From: Sphacelaria rigidula
Taxonomy: Eukaryota > Phaeophyceae > Sphacelariales
Reading direction: 5' to 3'
Assembly (NCBI GenBank): GCA_964200075.2
Contig: CAXNAA020000420.1
Coordinates: 1-21,468 of the forward strand
DNA length: 21,468 nucleotides
The position numbers and the translations under genes are program-made. The notes beneath the pieces were generated by a model, which made no database searches, had not been told where the DNA came from, and saw nothing but the letters and a program-made list of their open reading frames with translations. Every line of letters starts with the position of its first letter. The first letter of the stretch is position 1. Shown piece after piece: positions 9,652-18,780 of this stretch.

Positions 9652-9970
9652 CCAATACCACGCTCAACGATGTGTTGGTGAAATTGAGAGTTCAGCGTTG
9701 ATTGAGAGCGAGTTCTGTTAACGCTCTAACTTCGACAGTTTTCCATTTCGTGTGTGCTTTGTTTTGCCTGTAACTGCCGTGTGCTTACAGCTACATGTCG
9801 ATATCCTCTTCAGGAATATCAAAGGCCTCAGTGGTAAACTACTGCAGAAAGTGTATCGGGTCTCGTGGAGGTGCATTTCGGAACTTGGACATTGCATTCA
9901 TCAGCTGATCACTCCTGACTCTTCATCGTACCCTGGACTCTAAATTTCACGGAATCATTGTTGCTATTGG
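9652..9970 (+). mobile_element. Non-autonomous TIR (MITE-like) element, copy 2
   Basis: This is the second copy of the element found inside copia gag, in the opposite orientation. The left arm (about 9665-9711) contains GTGAAATTGAGAGTTCAG and ATTGAGAGCG. The right arm (about 9935-9965) reads CTCTAAATTTCACGG followed by ATTGTTGC, its degenerate inverted partner. The outermost CCAATA (9652) and TATTGG (ending 9970) are also inverted. The interior GTGTGCTTACAGCTACATG and TCTCGTGGAGGTGCATTTC match copy 1 read on the minus strand. No target duplication is clear. No transposase frame is present. Confidence 0.78.
9786..9875 (+). other. Conserved exon-like core of the TIR element
   Basis: After a CTTACAG that looks like a 3' splice acceptor, the sequence reads in one frame as HVDILFRNIKGLSGKLLQK. 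The corresponding part of copy 1 (minus strand, about 2315-2395) reads HVDIFLRDIKGLSGKLLQK. Most nucleotide differences fall at synonymous third positions (about seven silent against three replacing codons by eye). This could be a captured exon or a transposase remnant. I do not recognise the family. Confidence 0.4.
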
Positions 9971-10037
9971 CCTCTGTGGGGCACCCTCGATCCCTGTAGA
10001 AGGTTCGCTGGTGCCCTCTCCTTCCTACGGGATGTAG

Positions 10038-10495
10038 GAGGTCGATATCCTGCCAGAGCCTTGACTCGTGTTCCACCTCTAGAGTCTTGTCCACCCCCCT
10101 CTCCTCTAGACGAATGCTTGTTCGGTCCCTCAGGAGCGGGCAGGAGGTGATACCCTCCCTCCATGAAATCCAAAACGTACTCAGCTAGAGGGCGACCTTT
10201 TCCATGGCATTCCACTAGAGTAGCTCCGTGGATGCCGTCAGGAGGCATGCAGGGGGTCGAGATCCCTCTGCACGGTTGGCTTCTTTTTCGCTTCTAGAGT
10301 CTTGTCCACAGCAAAATGTACCCAACTAGAGGACGGCCGTATCCGTGACATCTCTCCAGAGTGACTCCATGGATGCTCCTGGAGGGGACAGGACGTGATA
10401 CCTTCCCTCTCGAGGACATCAAAACGTACCCAACTGGAGGGCGGCCGTATCCGTGGCATCTTCCTAGAGTGACTTCGTGGACGCCCTCTGGAGGG
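10038..10495 (-). repeat. Tandem repeat with a conserved minus-strand peptide pattern
   Basis: Cores at 10172-10243, 10313-10385 and 10421-10494 share AAAACGTACCCAACTAGAGG, CGGCCGTATCCGTG and GAGTGACTCCATGGATG. Separately, CTCTAGAGTCTTGTCCAC near 10077-10094 and a TTCTAGAGTCTTGTCCAC near 10293-10310 mark a longer period of about 217 bp. On the minus strand the cores read as variants of HGVTLERCHGYGRPLVGYIL, but the copies do not all share one frame and no start-to-stop gene links them. It is either a decayed repeat-protein gene or a plain minisatellite. Confidence 0.7.
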
Positions 10496-10499
10496 ACGG

Positions 10500-11839
10500 A
10501 GGGGGGGACCAAATCGCCGCGTGTGAATAGATTATATGAATAGATGTGAGGGTCAAAGATCTGTGTAGAAGTTGGAGAAGTCGTTAGTATGTGGAATTTA
10601 TCTAAGTGGCAATGAGTGGGATGGTTATTGATGCACTGTTTGGTGAACAAGATATCTTCAAAGCACAGACTAAAAATATATACGTATCATAGTCGATACC
10701 TCTGCCCCAGATCGAAAACCGCGTTTTCTGATCATCGTGGTTTTCGAGTTTCGATAGAGCAAGAAGACACCTTCATCACGCAGCGAAGCATACCAACGTA
10801 CCGAGTCAGAACCAGAGGCTGGTGGTGCTCTCGTTAAGGTCGAAACATATACCACTTGGTGCCCCAGAATAGATTGGGAAGAATCACACGAAAAGCATGC
10901 ACGCTCACACACTGAAGGAGCGAAAAACTTCGAAGTGCATCACGGAGAGGGGACAAAGACACCTGATCGAAAACAGGCCTATGAAAACACAAGTTGGGAA
11001 AGAGGTGACAGGACAATATACTATTTTGGCTACAACGATCCATGAAAATAGAAAGCGAAGGAACAGAAGCACACCCAACACCAATATGCAAGAAATATGC
11101 AAAGCAATGATTCTACCTCCCGTTTTGACCCCAGCGGATACGTCAAGCAAACCTATACTGAAAAGTCCAAAAAGTGGGGGGTAGAAACACGAGCAGAGAG
11201 CCTCGAAGGGGCGAAGAGAACCGTGAGCTTCGATATAATAAAACGGCACTTCTTCATTACTTCGGAGGCGGTCGGCGGTCGAGCCTCATTGGCCTCCATC
11301 GAAGAATGTCATCAAGCGTCTGACAATAATTTGTCCGGCGGCCTTGACTTCGCGGGGAAGAACATGCTATGAGAGAATACAAGAATAACTCATACTGGCT
11401 GACACTATCGCAAATTTGGAGACAAACATCGTAAACACGGAAGGAATAACAGACAGACAAAGGACTACTTTTCGTTACATCGCCGGAAAAAGCAGTAGAG
11501 GTCTTGAAGGCACGAGATGCAAGCACACCCAATGAGACCTCAGCACTTAGAGGGGCTGATGCGTTGTTGGTGAAGCAGGTACCCGGAGCCACCCACATAA
11601 TATTACATATTTGACGCCCTCTCTACAGGCACAGTGCTTTTCTGATGCCATATCAAGGCCTACACGTCACCTTGAAAAACGAGTCAGAACTTCACTCGCT
11701 AATAATCAACAAAATGCAGGAGGTAACCCATTCGGCTGCTGTGTGCATAAAACATCGGCTCAGCTCGGTCTAATACCCTTCATCGATACTCCGCACGGCA
11801 CGGCTCTCAGCGAACGGGCCCGGTGTTGAGCATCATCCG
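10500..11839. other. Unassigned region, no supported gene
   Basis: Several overlapping open frames of 70-115 codons exist on both strands (for example 10897-11184 plus, 11257-11598 minus). None shows a domain, a clear start context or conservation that I can recognise. I found no direct or inverted repeats here. Confidence 0.5.
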
Positions 11840-12350
11840 TCACCCATCCCTTGCCTTGATGCCCTCCAAGATGGCTCTGAATGTAGTACGTTCCTCGGGC
11901 TCGTCACCCCAGCAGCTCCTGGCCATGTCCACGATGTCGGTAGGAGCGTCCGCATGGAACGAAGGTCGAATACCCCTCAGTACGGCGGTCAGTATATCGC
12001 GAGGACGCGTCTTGTTCGCCCAAGGCAGTTCCCTGGAGAACACCTCCCAAACCACGATCCCAAAGCTGTAGACATCGCTTGCGTAGGAGGTTCTTTGTGA
12101 CTCAAGCACCTGCGGATGTACCGTAAAATGTACAATAAAATGTACAATAAAATGTACCATGAAATGCCCCGGTTAGGACCAGCAGGGGGGGGGTTAAGAA
12201 ATGAATTCGCCGTTTCCATGCCGCACATCTTCACGATGTCAAGCCTAGTCAGTACGACAGTACCATCGACAACCACGGCATCAAATCATTGGGTAGTGCT
12301 TGTGCTGCTGAAGTCGCAGTCCCCAGAACATCAGTTGACCTTAAGGGACG
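11840..12350 (-). pseudogene. Protein kinase C-lobe pseudogene
   Basis: The minus-strand frame ending at 11840 carries the kinase C-lobe: YASDVYSFGIVVWEVFSREL (subdomain IX, with its conserved aspartate), PWANKTRPRDILTAVLRG, then ARSCWGDEPEERTTFRAILE (subdomain XI, with the conserved arginine). The natural-looking end is GIKARDG. Upstream, in another frame (about 12170-12276), VVDGTVVLT is followed by RLD where DFG is expected, then GMETANSFLNPPPAGPNRG. LKVN at 12334-12345 may be the catalytic-loop remnant. Between the frames, four 12-bp repeats (12118-12165) replace the activation-segment APE region and a frameshift follows. The N-lobe is absent. The resemblance is to TKL-type kinases of stramenopiles. 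The original substrate and role cannot be inferred. Confidence 0.85.
12118..12165. repeat. 12-bp minisatellite inside the kinase relic
   Basis: Four tandem units GTACCGTAAAAT, GTACAATAAAAT, GTACAATAAAAT and GTACCATGAAAT lie exactly 12 bp apart. Read with the kinase strand they add multiples of four residues. Confidence 0.9.
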
Positions 12351-13245
12351 GGCGTTTCCAATTAGTGGGAACATGTCAAGATACACGATGATTCACGGGA
12401 AATACCCCAAAAACAATCATCGGCAAAACTTCACGCCGTTTCAAGGAGTTCAACCCTGGGATTTTGCACACATGTGCTATGGGCCATTACGCAACTTTCA
12501 AAGGTCGTGTTTTTTTGTTTTTACGTTTCGAATTTTTCCATAGTTTTTCCTGTACATTGCACTGCTTGCGATTGTTGCTTCACAAGCGGGACAACTATCG
12601 TTCGTAAAACAATGTACTACATGCTGCAGCTTCAAGCACGCAGTCTGAACTATCCTGCGTTGTCGAAAATCTGTGCCGTATTGTAGGCAGTAAAAATTAC
12701 GGCACTGTTCGCCCACAACAGCGGCCATGTACGGTGTATATCTACTCCGTTGTACTGCGCAGCGTCGTACTGGGCCGTGCTTTAAAGTAACTGTGCTCTA
12801 TAGCCCCTTTATATTGTATCCCACAGTACACGTGACTTTCCTGCCCGGTATCATATCGTGTGTCGATACGATACCGTACTGTACTGGGTCATACTCTCTG
12901 TGCTACGTGGTCTGTACTGCACTAAAATATGGCACTCTTTTGGATTGCAAGTGTATTTCGCTTGCCCGCTCGTACTGCATGCCACCCAGCTTCCACCCCA
13001 GCTAATTGCAGCGGATCTTACGATTCTGCCGACCGATACCGTCAGTTGAACTGGAAATCAGAGTGTCGGGATTTTTCAGTCGATTCTCTCCTTTGCTGTT
13101 CGCACCAAAAATTGGCGATAGGCAAACCGAATCAGCACGTCGACGAACACTTTCGGAAACACCGATATGGAACCGTTACGTTGACCCCACTATTTGGACT
13201 GACTCGATCCGCCCCTGTAAGGATACATGTCAATGTTGCACACCC
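12351..13245. other. Unassigned region upstream of the kinase relic
   Basis: No kinase N-lobe or other domain was recognised in any frame. The part from about 12720 to 12920 is rich in GTAC/TACTG words and has a short hairpin at 12847-12875. Overlapping open frames on both strands look random. Confidence 0.5.
12847..12875. other. Short inverted repeat (hairpin)
   Basis: A 12-bp stem GGTATCATATCG pairs with CGATACGATACC with one mismatch, around a 5-base loop. There is no T-run or neighbouring gene to give it a role. Confidence 0.6.
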
Positions 13246-14141
13246 TAGACAATACAATATGTAATATATATCGAGGCGTCGGGTGGTCAATATATATTGG
13301 GCGAGCAGTATGATGGCACGAGAGAGGGTCAATATATATTGTGCCATCCATTCATCAAGGCTCGCAACATGCAATATATATCGATGGAACAATATATCAC
13401 GACACGCGCCACCTCAATATATATTGGCCGAGTAATATGTTGGTACGAGAAGGCACCAACGTATATTTATCGAATAATATATTTGCTGCCACCCGAGGTC
13501 AATATACATTGACGACTCAATATACTCAACACCCGAAGCGCCAATATATATTGCCGCCCCAATATGTCGTGCGTCATTGCGTCCAATATATATTGGGTGG
13601 ACAATACACGAGGGAACCGACGGTCACAATACATGTTGATGTAGCAAAATATATTGATCTTAGACATATAGATTGGAAAGTGTATTGGAATTAGTATTGT
13701 GGGCAGCTCTTTGTTCGCGGGCGCCACTCAAAAACGTATTTTACAAGCCGAAAATGCCCAATGTATTCCTCCGCAAGCGTGTTCAAAATATATTGGCTGC
13801 ACAATAGCCACCCGATCAGCGTGCGCAATATATATTGGAAAAACAATACTTCTGCATGGTTTGCGTTCAATATATGTTATGGTAACAATATGCTACGCAT
13901 CGCTTTGACTCAATATATATAGACACTTCAGTACACACACGGCCGGCATGCACAATATATATTGAATGTTTTATTCTCGGAGCAACTGCATGTCCAATAT
14001 ATGTTGACATACATTACGTCATGATCATGACACGAGAAATATATGTTGTTGCTTCAATATCTCCGAGGACATCTCAACACAATATATATTGGAAGGATAT
14101 TTGCGCTGGCCCCAATACAAAGTATTGGTATTATATTGGAA
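13246..14141. repeat. Phased AT-palindrome array, block 1
   Basis: The palindrome CAATATATATTG, or a close variant, starts at 13288, 13330, 13372, 13415, 13500, 13542, 13584, 13627, 13784, 13826, 13868, 13911, 13953, 13995, 14037 and 14080. Steps are almost always 42 or 43 bp. Decayed units fill the gaps near 13459, between 13627 and 13784, and around 14122. Within units a second box CAATAT(G) starts 18 bp after the first (for example 13518, 13560, 13602, 13844, 13886). The remaining roughly 6-bp and 17-bp spacers look unrelated from unit to unit. There are about 20 units. Peptide repeats read across it come from the 42-bp period being divisible by three. Confidence 0.93.
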
Positions 14142-14149
14142 CGTATTAT

Positions 14150-14504
14150 ATTATCCAGGGTATAAGCAACACAGCCCTGGTGACCACAGGGGTACCAAAA
14201 GGCTCATATCGACCCGCGTTTTCTGTCGCCGTGACGTTTAGCCAAGATATTTGCATTACATGCTGGGAAGGGGATGGGCGGCCCCGCACCGGTGACCAGA
14301 TAGGTATCAGGGGGCATATATACCAGGTCGCCTCTTCTGTCACCATATTTTCTAACCAGTATACATATATATATATATATATCGAACGCATTCGACAACT
14401 TCCGCAGTAATGTAGGCGAACTTCTGCGGCTCCCTTTAAAGCTTTTCTCCATCTGCACGGGCTCCGGCATCCATCGCGTCTGGATCTCTCCTAGGGCGTA
14501 CACG
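14150..14504. other. Unique segment interrupting the palindrome array
   Basis: About 355 bp without the 42/43-bp phasing separate the two blocks. The segment begins near a small inverted repeat (CCAGGG...CCCTGG at about 14155-14180) and contains an AT dinucleotide run at about 14365-14382. Open frames run through it on both strands with no recognised domain. It could be an inserted element or a non-amplified original sequence. I found no convincing terminal repeats. Confidence 0.6.
14365..14382. repeat. (AT)n microsatellite
   Basis: A short alternating AT run is read directly from the sequence. Confidence 0.85.
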
Positions 14505-14705
14505 ATACTTCTAATATCTAATATATATTGACCGGCCAATACATTGTCACCCACGCAGACCCAATATATATTGACCGGTCAATATGTTCTCATCAATGCG
14601 ACCCTAATATATATTGGTCGTGCAATATGTTGTCGCCCACGCTGCCCCAATATATACTGATGGGACAATATGTGTTCAACCCAATAGTACCAATATATAT
14701 TGATT
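14505..14705. repeat. Phased AT-palindrome array, block 2
   Basis: Five units start at 14519, 14562, 14605, 14648 and 14691, each exactly 43 bp after the last. Palindrome variants are TAATATATATTG, CAATATATATTG, TAATATATATTG, CAATATATACTG and CAATATATATTG. The second box CAATATGTT or CAATACATT again begins 18 bp into each unit. Spacers are more alike here (ACCGGCC/ACCGGTC and CGCCCACGC-like words), suggesting a more recent amplification than block 1. Confidence 0.93.
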
Positions 14706-15178
14706 TCCGCTCCTCCACTGATGTTAAACGCACCATCTGACTGTGTTTTGAAAATGTACAAAACTCCGGGTTTCCGAATAGCATACAGTGGGACAACCCC
14801 GAAAGTGCGACTGCTCCCGTAAGTGAGCTGTCGCCCTCTAAACGTTCTGATTACACTTCGCGTTCATTCCCCATTGTCTGCCACAGGCCCACATTAGGGA
14901 ACCGACGATTGACGTCAACACGCCGCGGAAGTGCCCCCCCCTCGCCTTTCGCTCGGCCAGTAGACACACATCACAGAACTTAATCAATATCGGCCGACAC
15001 AGGTTCAGGTTCGTGGTGCGGGTACACTGGGTTCGATCAGACTGTCATGGTGGATTCCATGGCAGCAGAATCCCGTTCATCTTTGCATGACTCCCAATTG
15101 CGCAATGACCAACCCCAGTGTTCAAATTCTGGAGCTTATCACCTAGCTTCACCTCGAAGTGGTATTAATCATGGCTAG
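14706..15178. other. Unassigned spacer
   Basis: No domain, palindrome unit or LTR-like direct repeat was found. A 5' LTR for the downstream gypsy element would be expected in or before this stretch. I could not find a partner for it at the right end of the window. Confidence 0.45.
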
Positions 15179-16434
15179 TTGGATTCCTTCTCCTCGCGGG
15201 ATCGGCAGTCATGTAGCGTAATACCTCCCGCACCCGAAGCACGATCACCTTTTGGCGCGGTAGCTGTTACCCCTGCGACCGTTCATCGTGGGGTAATAAA
15301 ATCAAGGCCACACGCCAGCCCCCAAATAGGCTTAGGTGCCAAGCTGACCCCTGTTACACTCACCAACGAAATGACGTCGGTGCCCGGTCCCCTTTCATTT
15401 GGTGAGCATAAAGTTTCGCGCACGGAGCGCAACCGTGTCGAACCTTGGCTTTCCGTCGCTCAGCAGGTTGGGAAGGAACCTCAAGTAACAGCGCCGGTGG
15501 AGCGCCACGAGCGTGACCAAGGGCGGACTGTCTTCGACAAATTCCCAATAGCCCCCTGAGCAGCCGAACCTTTGGTGCGCTATACGTGTCACCCCTGGCG
15601 GGCTCCTCCGGATGAGCCTGTAGATATCCCTGATGACGCAGGTGCACCCGTCCACCACGATCGTGAACGGGTGTGGGTTTCATTAGATGAAGGCGATACT
15701 GCTGACCAGGCCGGTGTTTCCCAGATTTCGAACAGATCAACACTGCTCCCTGCCGACCCCTCACACACGATGTTAGAACCCACCACGAAAATAGCGTTGT
15801 CATCTCTTGGGTCAGATACCTCGCTGCCAATTGGGCATTCGTCTCCCTGTCATGAAAACCCCCCGTCTGCGTCTTCATCACAAGGAAAACGTAGCGTAGT
15901 GACCGACGAGCCGTCCACGCTTGACCGCTCGTCCCCTATTTACCAACGTTGGCCCCAACTAACACGGGTAGTGAATTGACTAGTGTAGTTAAATCGCCTC
16001 CGCCCTTCGCCGGAACGTCCCCTCGTTTGCCTGTACTAGATGCTGTAGCCTAGCCAGCTTTGCAAACTGACGCTTCGCTACTTGTTGCGGCCGACCAAGG
16101 TATCCCGAATCAAACGTAACAGTTGTCGCGTCCAGCCACGACAACTGCCCTTCCTAGGGATCGTCCATGCCTTACAGTATACGAAATGCAACACTCGACG
16201 GATTCACCATCAACTGTAGAAGACACTCCGTGCCCCGACCCACCGTCGGACAGAAATCTTGTTCCGAAGGATCGTCCGCGTGTGTATTTCAGCGCAGCTG
16301 CTCACAATCACAAGCACGGTTTGTCCACAGATTGCTTGCCAGATATTCAGACCGGATCTACTCAGCGGAACTGCAATCATGAATGATGCCTCCTTCACGA
16401 CGAAAATAGGTGTACATAGTGGACTGCACGCAAC
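15179..16434 (+). pseudogene. Probable Gag/linker region of the gypsy element
   Basis: Frame 2 is open from 15179 to 15979 apart from one TGA at 15557-15559. A frame-1 stretch at 16123-16386 follows. The translated sequence is rich in Pro, Ser, Thr and Asp and has no zinc knuckle or capsid motif that I can see. Its position directly upstream of the protease in the same strand suggests a Gag or Gag-Pol linker. A low-complexity linker of the sort found before gypsy proteases is the safest reading. No reliable start was identified: the first codon of the open stretch is not a convincing ATG context. Confidence 0.45.
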
Positions 16435-16770
16435 ATGCCCTTTATTAGCTCTTGCATTGCCAGCTGCTGGCAACAAATGATCAACGCGGGGGCTGCGAAC
16501 ACGCATTGTGTTTCTACGGTATCCCCTCGTGTTTGTGGCGGGTTTGTTCCCTCCACTTGGCTTACAGTTGATCGGTCAGTGAGACTTAGTGTGCAATTTT
16601 TCGATGACACGGGTCCAACTTCTCGATTATCCGTGTGGGCGCTCATAGTGCCCGACGGTTCCATGTCGTTTGATGTTTTGTTGGGGCGTGATAGTTGGCT
16701 ACATTTTTCTACTCTTACATATACGTCAGACACACCTGCTTTACAACACTCAAGACTGGCAGATTGAAAT
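16435..16770 (+). pseudogene. PR: Gypsy aspartic protease remnant
   Basis: The frame-1 reading ends with SFDVLLGRDSWLHF, the well-known C-terminal retropepsin block (about 16672-16713). About 60 residues upstream, where the catalytic D(S/T)GA motif should be, the sequence reads NAGAANTHCVS, so the catalytic aspartate is lost. This is a decayed protease, called from position and the DVLLGRDSW block. Confidence 0.75.
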
Positions 16771-17479
16771 TGGGATATCACGACACTGCTTCGGGGGCTC
16801 ATGCCTATGTCCATGATCCAACACAAACAGGTGATACTTTCCGACTGTACTATGTCGGCGAAAACGTAGCCTCCTTGTCCCCTGAACCCCAACTCATACA
16901 TGTGAACCTTCTGAGATGGGATGGATCCTCTGCCCTCACTGGACAATACTTGGTCGAATTCATCGACCCCAATCAGTTGGCTGATGACGTCGGGGCCTTT
17001 GACCAGACCTTTGTTGTCACGAAGGTAGAAAATGCATCCTTCTCACGTCCTCGGCATGTTTCGATACACTTCCCGGTCGGTTGTTGGGTTTCGCTCAGGC
17101 ACCCCTTCTACAGAAAGACTTGTCAAACGTGTGTCTGACGATCGAACCGAAATCGTCACCAGACACCTTGATCAATACGGACTCTTCGTCGTTATACAAG
17201 ACTTACCCTATGGTGGTGGACGAACCGTCTAACGCACATGATCGAAACCCCCCAACTGCATTGCTAGGTAAATTATCGACAGAGTAACGTGTTAGCTTCA
17301 AACGTTCATGGGACGATATCCCGCCACATTTGCGACACATTGCTCTTGATCTATCTGGTAAGGGGTGGACACCCACGGTGATCGATAGGTTGCGCTCAAT
17401 TTTGATAAGATATTCTGAACGGTTCTCCAAATCGCCTCTAGATCTAGGCCGCTGCACCACTACACCGTTCAAGATCAAA
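16771..17479 (+). pseudogene. Gypsy protease-RT linker
   Basis: Translated similarity hops between frames. One stretch holds SPEPQLIHVNLLRWDG; a frame-2 stretch at about 17300-17480 holds HIALDLSGKGWTPTVIDRL and then LIRYSERFSKSPLDLGRC. The latter resembles the segment just before the RT domain of Ty3/gypsy polyproteins (usually ending in an H-x-I-x-T-G block). A frameshift near 17480 moves the reading into frame 1, where RT begins. Confidence 0.65.
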
Positions 17480-18366
17480 TTACTGATGGCACGCCACCTA
17501 TCGCTACGCGTCCGTACCGTACAAACCCCCTCGTAGCGGATAAAATTCAGGTAATCCTCGACGGATACTTGTCCGTCGGTTTAATACGGCACTCCACGTC
17601 CCCGTGGACCTCGCCGCTTGTTGTCGTCCGGAAGAAGGGCGATAAGATCAGAGTGACAGTCAATTACCAACGATTGAACGCAGTCATCAAACTCGCACGC
17701 CTACCTCTTCCCCGGATAGATGAAATTATTTACTCTCTCGGCGTGGGGAAAGTATTTCCGAACTTTGACGTGCAGTCCGGCTACCACCAACTTGTGATGC
17801 ACCCGCCATCTATAGAACTGACGGCGATTTGTACACCGTCAGGCCTGTATGAATGGTTGGTAACTTCACAACGTGCCGCCGGCGCCCCCGGGGCGTTTCA
17901 GCGTGTGATGTTTCGCGTGACTGATGGATTGTCCAAGTGCCATATGTACCTCGACGACGCGGTAATACACGGAAGCATCCCTTCCGAACACGTCGAGCAC
18001 TTGGCATTTTTCTTCGCTCGCTTAGAACAACACAACTTGAAACTTACCCCGTCCAAATACCGCGTTGGAACGACTAGCATCGAATTTCTGGGCAACTGTA
18101 TCCCTCGTGAAGGTCGTAGCCCAAACCTCAACAAGGTTGCCGCCCTTACAGATATGCCCATGCCACGGGATATATCTCAACTGCGCTCCTTGCTCGGCGG
18201 TTTGCTACTACCGACAGTGTTTGCCGAACCCAGCGCAAATCCTCAAACCTCTCACCTCTCTTCTAAAAAAGGAGTGAAACCCGCGTTTACGACGGAAATG
18301 GAAAAAATAGTACGTCAACTGATTGACACACTTTCACGACCACCAATCTTGGTTTTCCCAGATTAG
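17480..18366 (+). pseudogene. RT: Gypsy reverse transcriptase
   Basis: This is the longest intact piece of the element. In frame 1 the RT blocks follow in order: RPYRTNPL with IQVILDGYLSVGLIRHS, SPWTSPLVVVRKKGDKIRV, VNYQRLNAVI, then NFDVQSGYHQLVMH with the first catalytic aspartate. GAPGAFQRVMFRV follows, then the active-site box YLDDAVIHG (YLDD codons at 17947-17958), then LEQHNLKLTPSKYRVG, IEFLGNCI and the thumb block QLRSLLGGLL. All three catalytic aspartates are present. TAG at 18364-18366 ends the frame before RNase H, and another stop precedes it near 17522-17538 in frame 2. The domain is recognisable but the polyprotein is broken. Confidence 0.93.
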
Positions 18367-18780
18367 TCGGATCCTGAAAATGGTTCACGTCCGTTCCGAC
18401 TTCACACGGATTACTTCGAAATTGGGTTTGGCCGCACATTGGAACAGGAACAACCCAGATGCTAATATTCGCCTCAGTGTATATTTGAGTCGAACCACCT
18501 GCCCAAACAAGGGAAACTGGTCGGTCATGGCGCAAGAGGTCGGCGCGATTGTTGAGGGAGTGAGACGTCTCCGTCAGTGCTTGTATGGCATTCTGTTCGT
18601 GATTTATACAGGTCCTCAGTCTTGAAAAACCTCGCCAAAACAGCGGAACACAACGCCGGGGTTCAATGCTGGCTTGAACTCCTGCTTTCTTACAACTTCA
18701 CGTTGAAGCATCAAACAGGACCTCAAAACGCAAACGCTGATCTTCTGTCTCGCTTGCCCACCCCGGCCCCAGCCATTGAC
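18367..18780 (+). pseudogene. RH: Gypsy RNase H
   Basis: Directly after the TAG, frame 1 reads RPFRLHTDYFEIGFGRTLEQ, the start of a gypsy RNase H with its first catalytic aspartate. It then shifts to frame 2 for LSVYLSRTTCPNKGNWSVM and EVGAIVEGVRRLRQCLYG, and back to frame 1 near 18612 for LKNLAKTAEHN and CWLELLLSYNFTLKHQTGPQ. It ends with NANADLLSRLP, the usual close of this domain. At least two frameshifts and one in-frame stop are needed to follow it. Confidence 0.9.

Noticed and set aside
13341-13694. Repeat protein with recurring QYI residues
   Set aside because: The open frame is created by a 42-bp repeat divisible by three. It breaks wherever the period is 43, and the composition follows the AT palindrome rather than a protein fold.
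13288-14702. CRISPR array (short palindromic repeats with unique spacers)
   Set aside because: The repeat core is only 12 bp of AT dinucleotides with a second box inside the unit, spacers are short, no cas genes are present, and the setting is eukaryotic.
15020-15060. tRNA-like B box (GGTTCGATC)
   Set aside because: No matching A box, acceptor stem or cloverleaf could be formed around it.
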